The translations under genes were made by a program, and so were the position numbers. Below, piece by piece: positions 1 through 9,000 of a stretch of 18,549 nucleotides of DNA. The DNA is taken from NCBI GenBank assembly GCA_002315475.1, contig DCGI01000032.1, forward strand, positions 1-18,549. Direction: 5' to 3'. Below the pieces are notes generated by a model. The model was not told where the DNA came from. It saw nothing but the letters and a program-made list of their open reading frames with translations, and did not search any database. The stretch comes from Christensenella sp. UBA1782. GTDB lineage: Bacteria; Bacillota; Clostridia; Christensenellales; DTU072. Numbering within the stretch: the stretch's first letter is position 1; each line of letters opens with the position of its first letter.

Positions 1-2
1 CT

Positions 3-3000
3 TCTTTGGAAACGGTGGATTTCGGTACGGGTTCTTCTTTGACCGCGATATCGGATTATGCACTCTTTGAAATCAAAATAGAAAGTATTTCCATTCCCGA
101 TTCCGTGACGGAAATCGGAGAGAATGCTTTGGCAAGTTGTACGGATTTGAAGTCGGTCACGTTCGGTGCTTCTTCCACGTTGGAGAGTATCGAACAGTAT
201 GCATTTGGCGGATGTTCCTCTTTGGATACCATTACCTTCCCGACCTCCTTGCTTCGGATTCAGGAGGGCGCTTTCTACGGATGCGGAAATATGCCGTCGT
301 TAGACCTCAGTGCAAACACTTCGTTGAATGACATCGGAGAAGACGCTTTTTACTATTGTGTCGAAATGGCGAGCGTCGTTCTTCCCAATTCGGTAAACAC
401 CATCGGTGGCGGAGCTTTTGCGGGTTGCACTTCGTTGACGAGTTTCTCGTTTGCTTATAACGAAAACCTCTCCCTCGGTAGCGGCGTCTTTACGGGTTGC
501 TCCGAGAATTCGATCGAGATTACGTTCGACGGGACGAAAGAACAGCTCCTTGCCGCCGACTCCGAGCATAGTATTTATTTGGCGGACGGCAAGACCACAA
601 CCGAACCGATCAAGAAGGCGACGGTGACGAAGTTCGTCGTAAAATACATCGAAGTGAACGAAACGGCAGAGCCCGTCACTTCCACCATAAAATCTACTAT
701 ATATAATAAGGATAGTAACGGCACGAAAATCACCATCGAAAACTATCCCGCTCATACCAAGAATACGGCTACGATTTGCGCATGGAACACTTCCGCCACG
801 TACGACGGCAAGGATTATTACCAAGCCGCTACGCCCACCGTTCGGGACGACTTGACCTTATATGCGGTGTGGGGACTTCCTACGTCGGGTTCTTTGGTCG
901 GAAACTATATCGTGCCGAACGATATGACCTTGACGGGGAACCTTATCTTCGGCGAAAACGTATCGACTTCTATCGATCTGCGCGGAAACGTGTTGAACAT
1001 GGGTGCGTACGGTATCGTCGGTATGAAGGATAAATCCAATCTCGCAGGCGATATTACCCTCGTCAGCACCGTAAAGAATACCATGCACCTCTTCACGCCG
1101 CAAGAGGAAGACGTATGGCTATGGGACGATACCAACGGAACGAAGGCTATAGAAGGCGGTGTGCTTTACGGCTGCAGTGCCGAGAGTGTCGTCAAAAGTC
1201 TGAGTATTACCGTAGATGGGGTTAATTTTGTCGGCAATCCTTGCACCAAGAACACAATTTACGGGAAAAAAGTCGACATCCGTAATTGCGTTATGCAGGG
1301 AAATACCGGAGTCCATCTCATCTGGGTAACGAATGCTACGGAGAGGAGCTCCATACAATCGGTTACCTTCTCCGATAATATCTTTACGGGGAATATTGGA
1401 TATATTAATACGGCTAGTACGGTGACGGACGTTACGGCGCAAAATAATAAGTGTGGGAGGATTTTTCACTTTCTAAACGGAATGGATCCCAAATTGGACA
1501 ACGTTTCCGTTACCGATAACGTAATAAGCATGAATAGTGCTGTTAATTTTGTCAACGCCTTGTCTTCGGTGTCGATTATTTTGAACGACGTGACGGTTAA
1601 GGATAACGACTTGACTAGCGATCAAGAGGCTCATCAAGTATCGGTTAGCAATACGAACGATGTCTCCTATATCATTCTCGGCGGAAAAGTGGATATTTCG
1701 GATATGTATTTCCCCGGTTCCGACACCGACAGCGTGCTTACGGCAGGAAACGGCAGTAACGGCGCCGATCACATCAAGGGCGGTTCTGCCGTATACGTGA
1801 CCGTGAACGACGACTCCGGTGCCAAGACGATCGTGGCGAAAGACTTCGCGAAGACCTATTATGATTATTTGCACGTAATCGACGCCGATAAGTACTTGCT
1901 CTATACCGCCAACGAAGGCGACGACAGCAAGGGTACGGTGACCTACGTCGACCGTATCAAGAAGCAACCGAAGTCCGCCGATATGACCTTCGACCTGTAT
2001 ACGGACGACATTACCGACGTAACCTATCAATGGTACGTTTCTCCTGCGAATACCGCAATTTCGGGCGAAACGAAGAAGACGATCAGCAGAACTTGTGAAT
2101 TCGGTACGGTGTACTGCAAAGTGTCTTTCAAACTCTACGGAGAGGACGGCACGTTGAATTCGGAGACGGTGAACTACACTCTGATGATTTTGGAACAACC
2201 TTGTTTGGAAAACGAATTTACGTTGACCTTAAACAGCGATAATTATACCGCGACGTGGAAGAACGGAACCTATTCGGGCGGAACGAAAGTAAAGATCGAA
2301 GATCCGACCTCGGCGAACGACGTCGGTTACGGTCAATATACCTGCAAGCTGACGAGCGGTACGATCAATCTTACTTCGAACGCCGTATCGATTATCCCGA
2401 CCTATTCGTATTTCAATATTGCCTATGCAGGTCTTACGAGTGAATTCCCCTACAATACCTGTTCGGGGGATGCGGATAAGTTTTCTTCGGTGATGCTTGC
2501 CGTCGGCGATAACATTTTGGACTGCCTTGCTTACGCTTTGACGCGAGAGGGTTCTCCCGTTATTCCCACCGTCAACAATACCGAATATCGTTGGGCATAC
2601 TATGACGGAAACGATGACGAAGTCATCGTCGGCGAAAACGACGTATGGAGTGTTCATCTCGTCGACGAAGTATTGGAGTTCCACCTCCATTGGGATCATA
2701 AGCACGATGATACGACCGTTACTTCGACGAGACTACCCATCGGCAAAGACATGAAAGCAGGTTGCTATTTCTTGATGGACGATATCGTCTTAACTGCAGA
2801 TCTTCCGATCAGTGCCAACGTCGTCATTTGTTTGAACGGCCACGTCCTGGACGTGAACGGATACAGTATTATTATGTCTAATATGGACATAACGCTCACG
2901 ATAGAGGACTGCGGTACAGCCGTCCACTACTTTGAAGCCGATGCGAACGGTAAGTGGGTAAAAACCGACACCGAGACCGAGAACGTCGTGGAAGGCGGTT

Positions 3001-6000
3001 ACGTTACCGGCGGAAAGGTTTCTTCCGCTAACCCCGCAGACGATTGTGTTTTCTATTTGGATAAACAAAGAACGAAGGTTATCCTCAACGGCTGTACATT
3101 GGTCGGTAACGAAAGCGTTTTGATTTGGGTAGATTATAATAACTCTTCGACCGTTTTGACGGATACCGTTATCGTCGGTAATACGTCGGGCGTCGGTATT
3201 TACAGTAGTGCATCGGTAGAACTTTATGGCGTCGTTGCGAAAGAGAATACCTTCCAACCTTCCGAGCCTTATAAGGAAAGTAATGTTCCGTTCATCTGTA
3301 TTCATAATAGTACCTGGATGAAGATACAAGACAGCGAAATCAGTGACAACCGTAAATACACGATGATGGTAGGTGTACAAAATTACGGAGACATTTTATT
3401 TGTGGACAGTACCATTAAGGACAACGAAGGCGGCGGTATATTCATCGCAGCCGACCAGATGTCTGCCGTCGTTCCGCAAAACGGCGCGGTACTCAGCTAC
3501 GTACCTAAGAATGCCGAGTTGCAAATCTACGGCGGTACCATCACCGGTAACAAATTGGGCGGTGTATGGGCAGATGACAGATCGATTAGTTTAGGCGGCG
3601 ACCTTATTATCAGCGATAACGACGTAGGAAGCGACCTAAAGGACTATAACGTTATATTCTCCGAAGCACCGGACATTTATTTGTCGAAGGATAATCCGTT
3701 CAGCGAGAATGCGAAGGTCGGTATCCGATGCTTGGATTCTGTGACAATCTATACGATGAAGAATTTTATCGAATGTGATACTACCACGTTCTCCTGGAAG
3801 GAGCATATCGTATGCGACGATCCGTACTATTTCTTGAGTTCTTATTCCGATACGGACAAAATCTATATCTCCATGCGCGAACTCGTTAAGAATCAGCCGA
3901 GCTTAGAGAACGACATTACGTTTGACCTGTACGACGAGGACGTCGTCGAGGAAGAGATCGCAAAAACGATGTATAACTCGTACAAGGACGTGACGATCCA
4001 ATATCAATGGTACGAGTACGATAAGAAAACGGACGGAAGTACCGTTACGTACGAACAATCCGTTGCCGTCAAGGACGCAACGAGCGCCAAGCTTTCTACC
4101 GTTAAGGACGGCGTGTATTATGCCTGCGTAGCGACCTTAGCCGACGGCGTGACCATTCAAAGTGACGTCTTCTGCGGACACGCTCACGAGACGAAAACGG
4201 AAAGAGACGTGTACGAGAAGATTTTTGCCGACAGTCTTGTGGACACGACGGAGGAGGAAGAATCGTACTACCTTGTGAAAGATGAAGATAAGTATTATTT
4301 AGACAAGGATCTTAAACTGGATAAAGACCTTGTTATTACCGCCAGAGTTACTCTCGACTTGAACAGTAAGGTTTTAGACTTATCCGGTCACAAAATCCAT
4401 GTCAAAGGAATCAACGCCTGGTTGACCATCAATGACTGCGGTACGACCGAACACTATTTCACCAAAACCGAAAGCGGAAAATGGACGTATAATGACGATC
4501 AAGAGGTAAAAACCGAATATATCGTGGAAGGCGGAATCATTACCAACGTAACCGACATTATCCTCGACACCTACGAGGATATGGACGCGCTCGTCCTGAA
4601 CGGCGGTTCTTTGGTCGGAAACGATTTGTACATTAATGTTATCAAAGGTGCGTTCTCAATGACCGGCGGTCAAATCGCCTACAACAACAATCAACGGAAT
4701 TTGGAAGAAAGTTACAGTGATTACAATTATTACTATCCGATGATTTACGGAGACGATGTGTTCTGGATGGAAGGCGGTTCTATCCACGACAATGTTTTGC
4801 GAGCAAGTCCGTTGATTGCGATGCCGTTTTGCGCATTTATCGGTGGGGAAATCGTCGATAACCTTAACGAGATTCAAGAGGATTCTTATAGTTCCGAAAG
4901 GACTTTTGGCGTAGTAAACGATTGGGCAAAAAACAGTATCATTTATGTCGGAGGAGACTTTAAGATCGTAAGGAACTCTACGGTGTTGATATATAAATAT
5001 AACGACGGTTATACTCGTAGACAAAGCATCGTTATAGGTATTCTATGTAAAAATACTATCCAAGCGGGGCCTCCTTTGACGGACGGTGCCGACATTGATA
5101 TATTGCCGATGTCGCTGATGGACGACTGGGATGAGGTAGAAGAAGGCATCATCGTTTCCGGAGTGGCTCCCGGTTCGTTAAAGTACTTTACGGCGTCCTA
5201 TACCTTCGTCTATTTGAAGGAAGTGGTCAACGGCGAAGATCCGACGAAGGCCGACATCTTGGTAGGTATGCGTGTCAACATGGAGAACTATTACCGAACG
5301 GGTGGTGGATACTTTTCTCTTACCCATGACAATCAGACCATATCGATAGAAACGGGCGACTTCGACAAGTCTCTTGACTATCTCGAAAAGGATTATTTCT
5401 TCGTTTGGTACAAGGACGGTAAAGAAATCGCCGACAGTAACGTAAATACCTATGACCCTTCTTGGGGCGACGGAACGTATGAAGCTGTGATCGTCTTTAT
5501 GAAGAACGGAGAAGAATACAGCTATTATTACTCCAATTATATTCACGTCTGCAACGGAGTGGTTTACGATACCGTTTTGACCGAAGACTTGATAGACTAT
5601 TACAGAGATTACAAGACCGGCGAATACAAGGAGTCCGGCGAATTGTTAGAAGGGTATTACTTCTTATATAGGAATATGTCGATATGGGATACCGATCTGA
5701 AGATTCTTATCAACGAGGACGTACACCTTGCCTTAAACGGAAAAATATTCAACTTGAACGGTATCAGCATCGTACTCGGACCGGAGGGCAGACTCACCAT
5801 TGACGATAACAGTAACAATGTCACGTATTTCAGTACCGGCAGAAAGGGTGAATACTACATTTTGACGATGGAAGGTTTGGAAACCAACCGTTACACCTAC
5901 GGCGGCGTCTTGTTCGGCGGTAGCGGTATTTACATGAGCGGGGACGAAACGACGCACTCCACCTTCACCATGAAGGCAGGTAACATTGCGGGCTTCTCCA

Positions 6001-9000
6001 AAGGTATCGGTTATGCTTACGGAACCGACGTCGCTTCTTACGGCGAAATCAATATCGAAGGGGGCACCGTCAAGGGGAACTATATCCGTTCGGGCAGCCT
6101 TATCTCGACGTTGGGAGAGGGCGTACTCATTAAGAATGCGATTATTACCGAGAACTGTTGCGAAAGCGCATTGATTTCCGTCTTCAACTTAAAAGTGGAA
6201 AACAGTTCTATCATCAAGAACACCGCCGGAGACGGAAGAAAGACCATCGAAGTCAGAGCCAACGACAATACGAGCACCTTCGAGATAGGCGGCACTACGA
6301 AAATCGTCGATAACGTCGACACGAGTCGCAGAAATGCCAACGTCGGTATCTTGATTTTGGATACCGAAGAAGTCGTAATTGATCCGTTTGTGACGATTTA
6401 CGATCCCGAGACGAATTTGTACGTGGGTATCGAAGTCTATAACCTTGAACAAAGCGGTCTCGCCAGAAACAAGGATTACGATTCGATTGCGTTCTTGAAG
6501 GACGGCAAAAACGATCTGAAATACTTCGTCAGCGACGACGAACAGTACTATATCGGTACGGTAGAACAGATCTATATCGGTATGGTAGAAAGCGTAAACG
6601 ACGGATACATGATTCGTCGCGTGCAGATCGATCCGTCCAAAGATAACAACTATACGTTTGAGATAGACGAGACCTGTGAAGGAACCGTCACCTATCAATG
6701 GTACAAGGCAAAGACCGCCAAACTCTTCTATACCGGCACCTACGGATATAACGTGTTTGGCAGAACGGGAGATGCGTTCGACTACTTTACCACCGACGGC
6801 GCTTGGAAGTATGAACCGCAAGAACTTTATGACGGATACGAACCGTCCTATTTGTACTTCGATATGAGAAAAGGCGACATTTTGAACTTTACCATATACT
6901 TCTTTAATTCGCAATTCAATAACGAAGCGGAAGTTATGGACGAAAAGATGCAGTATCTCTACGTCTGTGACGGAGAAAAGACGACGCCTTATAATATGGA
7001 CGGCAAAACCACGTTCACACTCTATGCCGAAAAGGCGGGTAGATACAGTATTTCGGTCTTGAACAAATACCATCACGCCGAATACAACAAATACTACTAT
7101 CGCGGTGCCGTGTTCTCCAACATTCTGCTTACGACCGGAACGTATACGCTGTTGCATGCGCAAACGTCGAAGACGTTATTGGTAGACGAGTTGGTCGATA
7201 CCAGTGCTACCTATATTTGTCAAGCCACTTTGCAGGACGGCAAATATAATGCATCCGTTTACAGCGCACCCGTATATCTGCATAAGTGCGGCGATACCCT
7301 TTATGACAGAAAGATAGACCAACACTACGTCGACGATTGCGAAGAAGATGCGGCTATCCAATTGACGGACGGGTACTACTACCTGAACGAAGATATTGAT
7401 TTGGGCAACAGATGGTTCGAAATCGCCAACGACCAAGCCGTACATTTCTGTATGAACGGTTACGTCCTCGATTTGTCGAACACCGTCAAAGCGGGCATCG
7501 TCAATCACGGCGAATTGTTCTTAACCGGCTGTACCGACACGAAGCACTACTTTACCACCGCCAACGACGTTTGGACGTGGGTGGAACAACCGACCAAGAA
7601 GACTACGACGGTGACGGGCGGTGTCGTGTATGGCGGTAAACCCGCTATCGAAAACGACGGAAACCTGTTCGTGGAAGGCGTTTCGTTCATTTCTTGCGCA
7701 ACCGACGACGACGAAAATGGCGGTGCCATTACTTCCAAGAGCCAAGCCGTCGTCCGAAAGAGCAATTTCTACGGCAATACGGCTAAGAAGGGCTCGGCAA
7801 TTTTGTTCCATGCCGACAATGAAGTTTTAATCATTGCCGAATGTGAATTTGCCTATAACGGTTCGATTACCGACAGCCAAGCCGTCATTTATGCGGCAGA
7901 TTGCGACGTAGATATTACCATAGAGCTATGTAAATTCCATGATAACAAGGGAGCATACTCTACCGATATTTACTTTAGTCCTACCTCCGAAAGCAAGACT
8001 ATGGCGATAGCGGAAACGACCTTCGAGAATTCTACCGCAAGTTCGGGTAAGATTATTACGATAAACGGCGGTGACGTTTTACTCTCCGAAGTCGTTATTT
8101 CGGGCAACAAAGCCGAGAACGAAAGCATCCTGTCGATTATGGGAAAAGCTATAGTAACCTTTATAGATGTCACCGTTACCGATAATACCGTCGGTTTGAA
8201 TGCCTATGCGATAGACGTAAACGGCGGCGAAAGTGACAAAGCTACCCTTGTCTTACGAGACAAGAACCTCTTCTACGATAACTTGAACGGGGACGGCAAG
8301 CAAGCCAACCTCTATTTGAAAGCTTATGAGCCGATGCAGGTGGAAGACATGGAGGCAGGAAGTAAGATCGGTATTGTTCTCGACGGATTTACGGGTAACC
8401 CCATAGCCATCACGGAAGAAACGTCCATGCACGTCCTCGATTATATCGTATCGGATGACGAAAGAGCGGTTATTTCGGAATACGAAGTTTCGGCAGACAA
8501 CTACGTCATTCGTATGAGCGTCGAACCGCACGTTTGCGAAAAAGACGAAAAGTACTATAACCTGCTTTTGAAAGAAGGCGGCGCCTTAAAGACGGGCAAG
8601 TATTTCTTGTCGGAAGACATTACGCTCGAAAAAGATATTATTATCGCTAGCGGAGAAGACGTCGTCATCTGCTTGAACGGTAAGGTCTTGAATCTGAACG
8701 GTCACTTGATTACCAACAACGGCGGTAGTTTGCGTATCCACGACTGCGGAAAGAGCGAGACCAACCATTACTTTAAGACAGACAGCATTCCTTGGACGTT
8801 GTTGTCCGCACGGGAGGAAGGTAGCGTAGCCGTTCAAAACGGCGTCATCATCGGCGGTAATCAACCGATGAATGCATACAACCCGGCAGCCATTGCGACA
8901 TATAACGCCACAAGCACATTGACGATCGAAAATGTATCTTTTGTCGGCAACACAACCTATGACGGCAACGGCGTTATTGACATTTACAATGCGGACGTCA

